A stretch of 64,000 nucleotides of DNA, from NCBI GenBank assembly GCA_029551145.1, contig JAKPGA010000034.1, forward strand, positions 62,001 to 126,000, in the 5' to 3' direction. The stretch is from Thermotogota bacterium. GTDB lineage: Bacteria > Thermotogota > Thermotogae > Thermotogales > DSM-5069. The notes under the pieces were generated by a model, which searched no databases, was not told the DNA's origin, and was given only the letters and a program-made list of their open reading frames with translations. A program made the position numbers and the translations under genes. Below are positions 17,730 through 26,851 of the stretch, piece by piece. The first letter of the stretch is position 1; the number at the start of each line of letters is the position of its first letter.

Positions 17730-18739
17730 TCTATCCCTCCAAAAACGACATTGTGCAACAGTATTCTGATTCTCATTATCTCTTCTTCGTGTCTTTTGAT
17801 GAACCCTTTGTTTGTCAGAAAAATGACAAACAATCCATCTTCCCTGCACCAGATAGTAGTACCAGTGAAGCCGCTGTGCCCAAAAGATTTCTCTGAGAGC
17901 ATATCACCACTGCTTGTCCCACTCGCTGGGCACATCCAACCAAGGTGTCTCTTGCTTCCACCCGCTTCGACTATCTTCTGGGTGAAGAGTTTCACCACAT
18001 TCAAAGGCACGATTGCTCCTGTGAGCAAGGAAGTCATGAAAACAAACAGATCAGGTGCATTTGAGAACAATCCTGCGTTTCCGCTGATTCCGCCAAGATA
18101 GTAAGCAAGTTCATCATCTGGCAAACCGATCAGACGCTTATCGTCTCTCATCGATGTGGGAGCGGTGTTTTCTGAAAATCCAGGTGAAAATCTTGTGTTT
18201 TTCATTCCCAGCGGTTCAAGGATCGAGTAGACGAATCTGTCAAATGGCATATTCGCGATCTTTTCCACTACTGCCATCAAAGTTATGAAATTCAGACATG
18301 AATAAACTATTCTCTTGCCGTGTTCTTCAACCGGTTGTATTTTCAGTACCTCTTCTAAGAGTTCCCTGCCTCGTAGATACTTCCATAGTTCCGAATAAGG
18401 CTGCATACCCGAAGTATGCGTCAAGAGATTCAACACAGTGATCTCAGACTTTGGTTTTTCAAGATCAAGAAAACGACCGATCGGATCGTGCAAGTGAAGA
18501 TATCCTTCAGAAAAAAGTTTCATAACTGCAGTTGTTGTAGCGACAACCTTTGTTAAGCTCGCAAGATCGTACAGTGTGTCAAGTTTGGTCTTTCTTTCGA
18601 AATCCAAAGTGCCATAGGCTTTCTGATAAAGTACCTCACCAGGTCTTCCGATCAGGACGACGCATCCTGGATATATCTTGTTTAAGCCTTCCAGGATCAC
18701 CCTGTCAACACTCTTTACCACACCATCGAAATCTGCCAT
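17708..18739 (-). CDS. Serine hydrolase, beta-lactamase/penicillin-binding protein-like
   Basis: A 343-residue class C beta-lactamase-fold protein. The active-site triad is visible: SLTK (Ser61, Lys64), YSCLN (Tyr146) and HSGFTGT near residue 288. There is no signal peptide, so it should act in the cytoplasm. Family members include esterases, D-aminopeptidases and DD-peptidases. Between a peptide ABC transporter and AnmK, trimming of imported muropeptides is a reasonable guess, not shown by the sequence. It starts three bases after the transporter ATPase gene. Confidence 0.82.
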   Translation of the reverse strand: MADFDGVVKSVDRVILEGLNKIYPGCVVLIGRPGEVLYQKAYGTLDFERKTKLDTLYDLASLTKVVATTTAVMKLFSEGYLHLHDPIGRFLDLEKPKSEITVLNLLTHTSGMQPYSELWKYLRGRELLEEVLKIQPVEEHGKRIVYSCLNFITLMAVVEKIANMPFDRFVYSILEPLGMKNTRFSPGFSENTAPTSMRDDKRLIGLPDDELAYYLGGISGNAGLFSNAPDLFVFMTSLLTGAIVPLNVVKLFTQKIVEAGGSKRHLGWMCPASGTSSGDMLSEKSFGHSGFTGTTIWCREDGLFVIFLTNKGFIKRHEEEIMRIRILLHNVVFGGIECTGTLF

Positions 18740-18742
18740 CTT

Positions 18743-19711
18743 CTACACCTCGCTTAATATGCAGGCCACTTTGTGTTTTTCATCGCCAACAAGCTGTGGT
18801 TTCTCCTTGTCGCACCTTTCGATTCTTATTGTGCATCTTGTGGAAAAAGGACAGCCCTTTGGCGGATTGATCGGGTTAGGAGGTTCACCTAAAAGCTTCA
18901 CAGTTTGCAACCGCTTCTGATTTGGATCCCAACTTGGAGTTGAATTCATCAGAGCCCTTGTGTATGGATGCAGAGGATTCTCAAATACCTCCCTTGATTC
19001 ACCACTTTCAACAACGTTCCCCAGATACATAACAAATAACTTATCGCTCATATGATAAACGACATCCAGATTGTGCGAGATAAACAGATATGAAATCTTG
19101 TATTCCGTTTTTATCTGCTGCAAAAGGTTGATTATCTGGTTTTGCACAGACACATCAAGAGCAGAGGTTGGTTCGTCACAAACAACTATCTTTGGAGTTA
19201 GTGCTATTGCCCTGGCGATCGCTATCCTTTGTCTTTGTCCTCCCGAGAATTCGTGAGGATATCTCGACAGATATTCTGGATACAAGCCAACTTTGACAAG
19301 AAGTTCTTTTACATAGTTGTCCTGTTCTTTTTTTGAACTGAAAACTCGATGAGCCTCAAGTGGCTCACTCAAAATCTCACCTATCGTCATTCTTGGGTCA
19401 AGCGAATTGAATGGGTCTTGAAATACCATCTGAATATTTCTTCTGAACTTTCTTTCAACATCTTTTGAGACCCTTCCAGTGACATCTTCGCCCAAGAACT
19501 CGACCTTTCCAGACGTCGGGCGTAAGATCCTGGCAACGACTTTTCCAAGGGTCGTTTTCCCGCATCCCGATTCTCCGACGACCCCGATGGTCTTGTCTTC
19601 CTCTATGTCCAAGTCTATCTCTTCAAGGGCTCTGATCCAACCAGTAGTTTGAAGGAAAATACCCGATCTCACAGGAAAATACTTTTTCACCTGTCTGAGT
19701 GAAAGAATCAT
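18743..19711 (-). CDS. Peptide-type ABC transporter ATPase (OppF/DppF-like)
   Basis: A 322-residue ATPase of the Opp/Dpp group: Walker A GESGCGKTTL, Q-loop QMVFQDPFNSLDPRMT, signature SGGQRQRIAIARAI, Walker B KIVVCDEPTSALDV. The C-terminal oligopeptide domain has NPINPPKGCPFSTRC with the cysteines CTIRIERC that may hold an iron-sulfur cluster in this family. It pairs with the neighbouring OppD-like ATPase, whose stop it overlaps by four bases. Confidence 0.93.
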   Translation of the reverse strand: MILSLRQVKKYFPVRSGIFLQTTGWIRALEEIDLDIEEDKTIGVVGESGCGKTTLGKVVARILRPTSGKVEFLGEDVTGRVSKDVERKFRRNIQMVFQDPFNSLDPRMTIGEILSEPLEAHRVFSSKKEQDNYVKELLVKVGLYPEYLSRYPHEFSGGQRQRIAIARAIALTPKIVVCDEPTSALDVSVQNQIINLLQQIKTEYKISYLFISHNLDVVYHMSDKLFVMYLGNVVESGESREVFENPLHPYTRALMNSTPSWDPNQKRLQTVKLLGEPPNPINPPKGCPFSTRCTIRIERCDKEKPQLVGDEKHKVACILSEV

Positions 19712-20673
19712 TTTTCATCGCCTCTTACATAGAGCCAACAGCTAACTGCAGAGTGATTCAAGCATATCTCTGGAGGTTCTTTTTGTGAACATATTTTCAA
19801 CGCTCTATCGCACCTTGGGTGAAACCTACACCCAGATGGGAAATCAGTGGCAAGTGGAACATTGCCTGGAATATAGGGTAAAGTCCTGTTCTTGAATTCC
19901 TTTTTGATCCTTGATTTAAGGAGAGATTTTGTGTATGGATGCAAAGGGTTGGCAAAAAGCGCGGATACAGTAGCTTTTTCGACTATTTTCCCAGCGTACA
20001 TCACGTGGACTCTGTCAGCCACCTCAGCGACAACACCGAAGTCATGCGTTATGAATATGATTGAAGTCTTGTATATTTCTTGCAGTTGCTTAAACAAATT
20101 CAGTACCTGAGCTTGTATAGTCACATCAAGGGCAGTTGTTGGTTCGTCCGCTATGATTATATCCGGTTTAGTAACCAGAGCCATCGCTATCATGACTCTT
20201 TGTAACATTCCACCACTCATTTCATGTGGATATTCATCAAATCTCTTTTCTGGAAATGGAATCTGAACCTCTTTTAACATCTCTATACAGATGTTCTTTG
20301 CGCTTTCTTTATCACAATCAAGATGCGCACAAACAACCTCCACCATTTGTTGTCCTATCGTGTACAAAGGATCGAAAGCAGACAGGGGTTCTTGGAAGAT
20401 CATTGATATTTTCCTTCCTCTTATTCTGGTGTACTCGGTCTCCGAAAATTTAGTGAGTTCATAGTCCTTATACTTTATGCTTCCATAGACTTGCGCACCT
20501 CTTACCAATCCCAAAATCGTGAGAACTGTAACGGTCTTGCCACACCCAGATTCACCAACCAATGCGAGAATCTCTTTTTCTTTTAGATCGAAAGAAATAT
20601 CATCTACTGCCTTGACTGAACCCTCAGGGGTCTTGAAATAGGTTTTGAGATTTCTAACAGCGAGTATACTCAT
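19708..20673 (-). CDS. Peptide-type ABC transporter ATPase (OppD/DppD-like)
   Basis: A 321-residue partner ATPase. Walker A is GESGCGKTVTV, the Q-loop region MIFQEPLSAFDPLYTIG, the signature SGGMLQRVMIAMAL, and Walker B PDIIIADEPTTALDV. The C-terminal domain has DFPSGCRFHPRCDRALKIC. The GGMLQ version of the signature is normal for OppD. Start and stop overlap the flanking genes by four bases each, so the set is one operon. Confidence 0.93.
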   Translation of the reverse strand: MSILAVRNLKTYFKTPEGSVKAVDDISFDLKEKEILALVGESGCGKTVTVLTILGLVRGAQVYGSIKYKDYELTKFSETEYTRIRGRKISMIFQEPLSAFDPLYTIGQQMVEVVCAHLDCDKESAKNICIEMLKEVQIPFPEKRFDEYPHEMSGGMLQRVMIAMALVTKPDIIIADEPTTALDVTIQAQVLNLFKQLQEIYKTSIIFITHDFGVVAEVADRVHVMYAGKIVEKATVSALFANPLHPYTKSLLKSRIKKEFKNRTLPYIPGNVPLATDFPSGCRFHPRCDRALKICSQKEPPEICLNHSAVSCWLYVRGDEK

Positions 20674-21758
20674 ACCTTCTCAACCACCCTGTATGGATCA
20701 AGCGCATCTCTCAGAGCATCACCAATGAAATTGAACGCAAGTACAGAGATCATTATGAACACACCAGGTATGAGCAACCACGGGCTCGTCGCAAGCACAG
20801 AAATCGATTGTGCCTGTCTGAGCAACAATCCCCAGCTTGTCATGGGCTCTTTTATTCCAAGACCTAAGAAGCTTATTGCGCTTTCACCGAGAATCATGCC
20901 AGGAATGGAGAGAGTTGACACTACTATCAGATAACTCATGATATTTGGTATCAAATGCCTTGTTATTACTTTAAAGTCGCTCACACCAGCTACTTTGGCA
21001 GCAAGAACATATTCTTTTTCTCTCAGACTCAGAACCATTCCACGTACCACTCTGGCTACCCCCATCCAGCCTATGAGAGATAAGACCACAACAATTCCAA
21101 AGTATACCCAGGTGCTTGGCCAACTGGGTGGCAAGATCACAGCAAGGGCAAGCCAAAGTGGAATTCTCGGAAAAGACCGCAAAAGTTCAATAAATCTCTG
21201 TATAAGAACATCTACCCACCCTCCATAGTAACCAGAGATACATCCCATGACAGCGCCAATCACAACACTGACTAAGGTTCCCACCAAACCGACCGTTAGC
21301 GATACTCTACCGCCAATTAACGTACGCGAGAAGATATCCCTACCAAATCTATCAGAACCAAACAAAAGAATCATTGCCTCGTTTGGATCGGCGTCTATTC
21401 CAAACAAATGAATGTCCGTCTCGAACAAACCCCAGAATTTGTATTTCTCTCCTTTTGTAAAGAATCTCACCGTGTAGATCTTTGATCTGTCTATTTCGTA
21501 CCTAACCATGAAAGTCACAGGGTCACGAACTTTCTTTAGGCCATAGACGAATGGTAGGTGCAATCTTCCCGAGTGGAATATTCTAATGAAAGTTGGAGGA
21601 GCATATGTGAATTTGCTGTGAGTTTCTTTGAAATTATACGGCGAAATGAAATCCGCAAAGATCACCAAAAAGTACAAAACTGCGAGGACCCAGAAACCAA
21701 ACAATCCGAGTCTATGTTTTCTGAACTGTCGGAATATTCTTTGCGATCTCGAACGCAT
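20670..21758 (-). CDS. Peptide-type ABC transporter permease (OppC/DppC-like)
   Basis: A 362-residue permease. It has an N-terminal OppC-type helix (HRLGLFGFWVLAVLYFLVIF), then an insertion of roughly 120 residues of soluble sequence (ending near LFGSDRFGRDIFSRTLIGGR), then the five-helix BPD_transp_1 core with the EAA loop VAGVSDFKVITRHLIPNI. The insertion is long for OppC but common in Thermotogota peptide and oligosaccharide transporters. It is coupled by a four-base overlap to the downstream ATPase. Confidence 0.92.
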   Translation of the reverse strand: MRSRSQRIFRQFRKHRLGLFGFWVLAVLYFLVIFADFISPYNFKETHSKFTYAPPTFIRIFHSGRLHLPFVYGLKKVRDPVTFMVRYEIDRSKIYTVRFFTKGEKYKFWGLFETDIHLFGIDADPNEAMILLFGSDRFGRDIFSRTLIGGRVSLTVGLVGTLVSVVIGAVMGCISGYYGGWVDVLIQRFIELLRSFPRIPLWLALAVILPPSWPSTWVYFGIVVVLSLIGWMGVARVVRGMVLSLREKEYVLAAKVAGVSDFKVITRHLIPNIMSYLIVVSTLSIPGMILGESAISFLGLGIKEPMTSWGLLLRQAQSISVLATSPWLLIPGVFIMISVLAFNFIGDALRDALDPYRVVEKV

Positions 21759-21767
21759 AATTCCACC

Positions 21768-22736
21768 TCAGCTTACCCTGATTCTTGGATCAAGCACGGC
21801 GAGCATTATGTCAGCAAGAAGATTTCCGATCTGCGTTATCAATGCGATGAACATCAAGAAGGTCATGACCAGATATTGATCATGGTTTAAAAGCGCGTTA
21901 TAGAAAAAAGGTCCTATGGTAGGCAAATTCAAAACGATGGACGCGATAATCGTTCCACTGAAAATATTGGGTAGTTCCATGCCGGCAATACTAACCAAAG
22001 GATTGAGCGCGTTTTTCACTATGTGTTTTCTCACTGTCTTTTCGTCAAGGCCACGTGCTCTCAAAGAAACAACAAATGGAGAACCAATCACATCGAGAAC
22101 ATTGCCTCTCATTATTCTCATGAGCCCGGCCAAGCCACTCACACCAACAACTATTATTGGCAACCAAATGTGGTTCATTAGATCAACGAATTTTTCCCAA
22201 CTCCAAGGTGCACCTATGAACTGTGGTGAAAACAACCCACCCACAGCTGTCCCACCTAACCTCAGCACGGTGTACATCAAAACAAGTGCCAGAAAGAATT
22301 CTGGTATCGACAGGCCTATGAAACCTATTACGGTGAGGGTATAATCACTGAGCTTGTAAGGGTGAAAAGCCGAGTAGATCCCTATGGGCACGGCAATCAA
22401 CCACTGGAATATTATTGTGAAGATCGCAATGGATACTGTCCAGCCGAGCCTTTCCCATATGAGTTCTACAACTGGTCTTTGATATGCAAAGGAATAACCA
22501 AAGTCCCCCTTAAGGACAATGTTTTTGATCCAGATGAGATATCTTTGATACGCGGGTTTATCAAGTGCGAGTTCTTGGCGAATTGCCTCGATTTGTTCTG
22601 GTGAAATCCTTGGGTTTTCCAAATACTGTGATAGAAAATCGCCGGGTTGTAGTTCAGTAACGATAAAGCATATGATAGAGATCAAGAACATCATCGGGAT
22701 CATTATCAAAATTCTGCGGATTATGAATGATCGCAC
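21768..22736 (-). CDS. Peptide-type ABC transporter permease (OppB/DppB-like)
   Basis: A 322-residue permease with the OppB start RSFIIRRILIMIPMMFLISI, a periplasmic loop GDFLSQYLENPRISPEQIEA, and the EAA loop RARGLDEKTVRKHIVKNAL. A GTG at 22736 is taken as start because GGAGGT stands 8 bases ahead; the frame above it runs through the intergenic hairpin. It is the first permease after the binding protein. Confidence 0.92.
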   Translation of the reverse strand: MRSFIIRRILIMIPMMFLISIICFIVTELQPGDFLSQYLENPRISPEQIEAIRQELALDKPAYQRYLIWIKNIVLKGDFGYSFAYQRPVVELIWERLGWTVSIAIFTIIFQWLIAVPIGIYSAFHPYKLSDYTLTVIGFIGLSIPEFFLALVLMYTVLRLGGTAVGGLFSPQFIGAPWSWEKFVDLMNHIWLPIIVVGVSGLAGLMRIMRGNVLDVIGSPFVVSLRARGLDEKTVRKHIVKNALNPLVSIAGMELPNIFSGTIIASIVLNLPTIGPFFYNALLNHDQYLVMTFLMFIALITQIGNLLADIMLAVLDPRIRVS

Positions 22737-22756
22737 TCTCTTGGACCTCCAAAAGA

Positions 22757-22779
22757 GGGCTCCTCTCACCGAGGAGCCC
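22757..22779 (-). promoter_or_regulatory. Hairpin between binding-protein and permease genes (attenuator)
   Basis: A perfect 9-base inverted repeat, GGGCTCCTC / GAGGAGCCC, with a 5-base loop, just after the binding-protein stop and before the GTG of the OppB-like gene. There is no long T run. It would lower permease expression relative to the binding protein or stabilise the upstream mRNA. Confidence 0.7.
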
Positions 22780-22791
22780 AAGCCGAGAAAA

Positions 22792-24567
22792 CTACTTTCG
22801 GTAAGTGGACCAAACTGTGAACACGATTAAGCCATCTTTGGTCAATCCAGCGTTTCCAATGGTGTTGTTTATACCCCAGATGTTCATACCTTTGCAGACG
22901 AATATAACTGGCAGGTAAATGTGGTACAGCTCTTGCCATTCATCATAGTACGCTTTTCTCTTGACTGGATCCATCTCAATCTGTCCAAGTTCAAAGAGTT
23001 CCCAAATTCTCTTTTCCCAGTCGAACATATTTTCAAAGATGGGTTTTGGGGGTGTCGCTTCTTTGTTCATGGTCGAATAATGCCAGTAATACAACTGAGT
23101 ACCTGGTTGCCAAATTGCCTTTCTCAACTGTGGATCAGGCTGATTACCAAATGCCCTGATACCCGCTTGAAAGTTGCCTGCTCCAAACATTTGGCCAACT
23201 AAGGACGAATCGAGTATCTGCAGATTTACCTTGATTCCTAACTTTTCAAGATCCTGCGCGAAAATCAAAGCAACATCTTGGTATTCCTGTGGTGAACTTT
23301 GAACCAACAAATTGAACTCAACTCTTCTGCCGTTTGGAAATACTCTGAAACCATCTTTGTCTCTTTTTGTCAAGCCGATTTTGTCAAGTAGCTCTGAGGC
23401 CTTCTTCAGATCGTACGGTCGAATAAGCTGTTCGATCTTTGGGTTATAAAATGCCTTGTTAGACGGTAACATCAAACCTGCATCTGGTATGGCAAGACCG
23501 GCAAAGACCTCATCTATGATCCTGTCTCTGTTCAAAGCATATTCCATTGCTTCTCTGAACTCAAGTTTCGCGAATAATTCTCTGAGATCTGGATCATTCA
23601 CATCGAAATTGAAGGATATGTGTATCGGGCTTGGTGTTGGCTGATTTGGCTGCGTTGCGTAGACTTTGTATGGTGCCTTCCCTGTGAGTTCTTGTTGTTT
23701 CAACATTGGATAGTCCCTTGAAGCTATTGCCATGAAATCAATTTCTCCAGCCATGAATTTCGTGAGTCGAACTTGTTCGTCTCTTATGATGAGGTACTCC
23801 ACCTTGTCGAAGTATGGTAGTCTGGTACCAAATCTGTCCACTTTCCAATAATTTGGGTTTCTTTCCAAGACGATTTTCTGATCTGTAATTACCTGAGCCA
23901 GTTTGTACGGCCCATTCACTACTATTTCTTTGGGATCAACATTTGAAAGCCAGACCTTGTTCACAGAACCAAGATCGTTCTTATCAATCAATGGTTCAAG
24001 TTTGTGCTTTGGATAAATGTAGACATGGGATAAAACGGTGTAAAAGGGTCCATATGGGGATGGCAGTATCGCTTTGACAGTCTTGTCATCTACCTTAACC
24101 CATTGAATCATTTTGTTCTCGCCTTTTTCATCTGGTATGGTGAATCTGTCGATCGAATTGCCACGAGCGTACTTGTTCATCACAAAGTATTCAAAGGTGA
24201 AGATCACATCGTCTGCAACTATTGGCTTTCCGTCGGACCAGTATGCTTCTCTTATGAAGAATGTGACCTCTTTTCCATCCGAGGAGACTGACCAAGACTT
24301 TGCCAATGCAGGCCTGATTTCGTTCGTCACTGGATGCATCTCAACGAGCGTCGAATACATGGGGCCCATAATAACGGTGTACGCAGATGAATCAAGTGTG
24401 CCATAGAGCAAGAACGATTCAGGTGTTGAAGCAAGAGCAAGTCTGAGTGTTCCTCCCCATTTCGGCTTTGAATCTGGTGTCAATATCTCATCTTCCACAA
24501 AAAACTCGGCTGCCAGGACGTTAACTACAACGATCAGTGCTAAAACCAACAAAACACACTTTCTCAC
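22792..24567 (-). CDS. ABC transporter substrate-binding protein, family 5 (peptide/oligosaccharide type)
   Basis: A 591-residue periplasmic binding protein with a Sec signal (CVLLVLALIVVVNVLA, no lipobox Cys). SBP_bac_5 features are KWGGTLRLALASTPESF at the N-terminus, VTFFIREAYWSDGKPIVADD near 120, NGPYKLAQ and the C-terminal YHIYLPVIFV. The family binds oligopeptides, and in Thermotogota also oligosaccharides. Linkage to anmK suggests muropeptides or wall-derived peptides. The GTG at 24567 has GGGGGAGG in front. It is the first gene of a seven-gene minus operon ending with anmK. Confidence 0.9.
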   Translation of the reverse strand: MRKCVLLVLALIVVVNVLAAEFFVEDEILTPDSKPKWGGTLRLALASTPESFLLYGTLDSSAYTVIMGPMYSTLVEMHPVTNEIRPALAKSWSVSSDGKEVTFFIREAYWSDGKPIVADDVIFTFEYFVMNKYARGNSIDRFTIPDEKGENKMIQWVKVDDKTVKAILPSPYGPFYTVLSHVYIYPKHKLEPLIDKNDLGSVNKVWLSNVDPKEIVVNGPYKLAQVITDQKIVLERNPNYWKVDRFGTRLPYFDKVEYLIIRDEQVRLTKFMAGEIDFMAIASRDYPMLKQQELTGKAPYKVYATQPNQPTPSPIHISFNFDVNDPDLRELFAKLEFREAMEYALNRDRIIDEVFAGLAIPDAGLMLPSNKAFYNPKIEQLIRPYDLKKASELLDKIGLTKRDKDGFRVFPNGRRVEFNLLVQSSPQEYQDVALIFAQDLEKLGIKVNLQILDSSLVGQMFGAGNFQAGIRAFGNQPDPQLRKAIWQPGTQLYYWHYSTMNKEATPPKPIFENMFDWEKRIWELFELGQIEMDPVKRKAYYDEWQELYHIYLPVIFVCKGMNIWGINNTIGNAGLTKDGLIVFTVWSTYRK

Positions 24568-24618
24568 AGTAAGCACCTCCCCCTAAATGTGATTACAATA
24601 TAACTGCTCCCCAAGGGT

Positions 24619-24624
24619 TATAAT
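24619..24624 (+). promoter_or_regulatory. -10 box of the BadF-family kinase gene
   Basis: TATAAT lies 38 bases before the kinase start in the 95-base divergent gap shared with the transporter operon. No consensus -35 is visible at the right distance, so an activator or shared operator in this gap is possible. Confidence 0.45.
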
Positions 24625-24662
24625 ACCATAAGGATAATCTTACACAAAATGGAGGTATGATC

Positions 24663-25511
24663 ATGAAAATTCTGGGAATAGATGGCGGGGGAACATCGTT
24701 GAAAGCAACCGTTGTGCAAGGAGACAAGACCATCCATAGAACTGTCTTGAAGAAAGGTGTTAATTTATCTGCTGTTGATGTTAATCAAATCGAGGAAACA
24801 ATAAAAGAGTTGTATGAATGGTCTGGCGTTGTTGATCTTGTAAGGGCTGCGTTTTCAGGTGCTGGAAGCCAGCAGAGAAGGTCGCTGCTTAAACAGATTC
24901 TTCACAAATACTTTCCGAATTCATCCTTACAAATCTTCACCGATGCAGAAGGTGTCCTGTATTCATGCTACGAGAACGAACCTGTAACTGTTGTGATTGC
25001 TGGTACCGGATCTGTGGTGATGGGTATAGACAGCCAACAGATGATACACCGCGCAGGGGGTTGGGGTCATCTTTTTGACGACGAAGGTGGAGCCTTCAGT
25101 GTTGTCTGCAAGCTCATAAAAGCTGCATTGAACTACAAGGATGGCATTGGTCCCTTCGACTCTGTATTCGACGAATTGTTGAATTTCTACGGTGCAAGTT
25201 GCATTGAAGATCTTGTTGAGCTACAGAGATCTAAAGATTTCAAAGAATCAATTGCTTCCTTTGCTGCCTCTATGACGCTGACGCCTCTTGTAGTCAAAGT
25301 ACTGAAAGAAGATTACCACGTCCTTTTAAAAAGAACCAAACGCGTCTTAAGAAAAACTGGTGCCAATAAACTTTACCTGCATGGTGGTATGTTCAAAATC
25401 CCAAAGGTTGAGCAAATGTTCGTAGAGAACCTTTCAAAGGTTGAGATACTCAAGCTCAGAGAAGACGTGGACTATCTCCTTGCAACTAACCAGTCTTTGC
25501 TCAACCTTTAG
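24663..25511 (+). CDS. BadF/BadG-family sugar kinase (N-acetylglucosamine/N-acetylmuramic acid kinase-like)
   Basis: A 282-residue ASKHA kinase: phosphate-1 loop LGIDGGGTSLKATVV, phosphate-2 strand FTDAEGVLYS, adenosine-side VVIAGTGSVVMG and GGWGHLFDDEGGAFSV, the last typical of GlcNAc-kinase/MurK-type members. It should phosphorylate an aminosugar with ATP in the cytoplasm. ATG 24663 is chosen over 24657, because GGAGGT ends directly at the first ATG and 7 bases before the second. It is divergent from the peptide transporter/anmK operon, which supports a role in wall-sugar salvage. Confidence 0.8.
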   Translation: MKILGIDGGGTSLKATVVQGDKTIHRTVLKKGVNLSAVDVNQIEETIKELYEWSGVVDLVRAAFSGAGSQQRRSLLKQILHKYFPNSSLQIFTDAEGVLYSCYENEPVTVVIAGTGSVVMGIDSQQMIHRAGGWGHLFDDEGGAFSVVCKLIKAALNYKDGIGPFDSVFDELLNFYGASCIEDLVELQRSKDFKESIASFAASMTLTPLVVKVLKEDYHVLLKRTKRVLRKTGANKLYLHGGMFKIPKVEQMFVENLSKVEILKLREDVDYLLATNQSLLNL

Positions 25512-25520
25512 ATTTCTTTT

Positions 25521-25991
25521 TTATTCCTGTGTCGATCGATATTTCTTTATAAAATCAATTATCTCTACAATATCTGGTAATTCCCTAATCGGATAAACCT
25601 TGAAAAAAACTATCCTACCATTTTCATCAACTATGACATTTGCTCTTTCTGAGAAGCCTTCTTTTTCTCTGAATATCTCATAGAGTTTGGCCACCTCACC
25701 ATGGGGCCAGAAATCGGAAAGGATTCTCAGTTTCTTGAGACCCAAAGATTCAGCCCACGCCTTCTTGCTCGGAACAGGATCCACACTCAAACCAAGTGGG
25801 ATTGTGCCGAGTTTTTCAAATTCGTCGTAGTTTTCTTCTATGGACTTCATCTGATTCGCACAGACAGAGGTCCATGCAAGAGGATGAAAGGACAGGAGTA
25901 CCTTCCTTCCCTTAAACTGTGAGAGATTCACAGAAATACCATTTTGATCTTTAAGTTCAAAATCGGGTGCATTCGATCCTATTTGTAACAT
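25521..25991 (-). CDS. Peroxiredoxin with a single cysteine (AhpC/TSA family)
   Basis: A 156-residue peroxiredoxin that reduces peroxides. The peroxidatic site is LSFHPLAWTSVCANQM with Cys44. No other cysteine is present in the protein, so it should work as a 1-Cys enzyme (AhpE-like) and depend on an outside thiol partner. ATG 25991 follows GGAGGTGGTGAGG. It is last in the minus-strand series rubrerythrin, superoxide reductase, korA, korB, peroxiredoxin. Confidence 0.9.
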   Translation of the reverse strand: MLQIGSNAPDFELKDQNGISVNLSQFKGRKVLLSFHPLAWTSVCANQMKSIEENYDEFEKLGTIPLGLSVDPVPSKKAWAESLGLKKLRILSDFWPHGEVAKLYEIFREKEGFSERANVIVDENGRIVFFKVYPIRELPDIVEIIDFIKKYRSTQE

Positions 25992-25993
25992 CC

Positions 25994-26851
25994 TCACCAC
26001 CTCCGTTTGGATTCAATGAGATTCATGATTTGTTCAACACTGTGTTTTCTTTTGAAGAGTGGTTCCAAAGAATTTTTGTATATTCTTTGTTGTGATTCAA
26101 AGGTTGGCCTTTTTTCCACATAGAAGACCCCCAGAGGTAATGGAGATTCTTCCAGCGCTCTTTCAAAGGCTTTCCTAATGTCAGTTTCATCATGATCCTT
26201 CATGTAATAAGTGTTCTCCTTAAACCATTTGTAGGTGTTTATTTTATTGAAAGTCACACAGGGTTGAAATATATCTATCAAAGCAAAACCCTCGTGCAGA
26301 ATGGCTCTTTTTATGATTTCCTTTGTTTGTTGTATATCGCCGCAAAATGCCCTTGCCACGAAAGAACACTTCAAAGACAGAGCAACGGCTATGGGGTTAA
26401 ATGGTTCATTCAGAACACCGGCTACTTGCACAGACGTGGTGAATCCTCTTTGACTTGTTGGAGATGCTTGGCCTTTGGTCAGACCGTAAACCATGTTGTT
26501 ATGCACTATGACGGTTATATTTGAATTTCTCCTTATGGCATGAACGAAGTGATTTCCTCCTTCACCATACATGCACCCGTCACCGCTCTCCACTATCACA
26601 GTCAAATTTGGATTTGAAGCCTTTATTCCGACAGCCACCGGCAGACTTCTGCCATGCAATCCATTGAAGTAATTGCATCTTATGTACTGGGGGGCCTTGG
26701 CCGCTTGACCGATGCCCGAGACTATCACCAAGTTTTTCGGGTCTATGTCGAGTTCTTCAAGTGCAGCCTTCAATATGTTGTGTATTGAGTAATTTCCACA
26801 ACCAGGACACCATGCGATATCAATGTTCTCAAGATCGAATCTTGTAGCCAC
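25994..26851 (-). CDS. 2-oxoacid:ferredoxin oxidoreductase, beta subunit
   Basis: A 285-residue thiamine-diphosphate-binding beta subunit of the 2-oxoglutarate/2-oxoacid:ferredoxin oxidoreductase type. It has [10 protein letters not shown] at residues 14-23, the TPP/Mg motif [13 protein letters not shown], and [16 protein letters not shown]. It decarboxylates a 2-oxoacid to acyl-CoA and passes electrons to ferredoxin. The start directly touches the alpha-subunit stop. KorB, VorB and PorB cannot be told apart safely from sequence alone. Confidence 0.92.
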   Translation of the reverse strand: MATRFDLENIDIAWCPGCGNYSIHNILKAALEELDIDPKNLVIVSGIGQAAKAPQYIRCNYFNGLHGRSLPVAVGIKASNPNLTVIVESGDGCMYGEGGNHFVHAIRRNSNITVIVHNNMVYGLTKGQASPTSQRGFTTSVQVAGVLNEPFNPIAVALSLKCSFVARAFCGDIQQTKEIIKRAILHEGFALIDIFQPCVTFNKINTYKWFKENTYYMKDHDETDIRKAFERALEESPLPLGVFYVEKRPTFESQQRIYKNSLEPLFKRKHSVEQIMNLIESKRRW

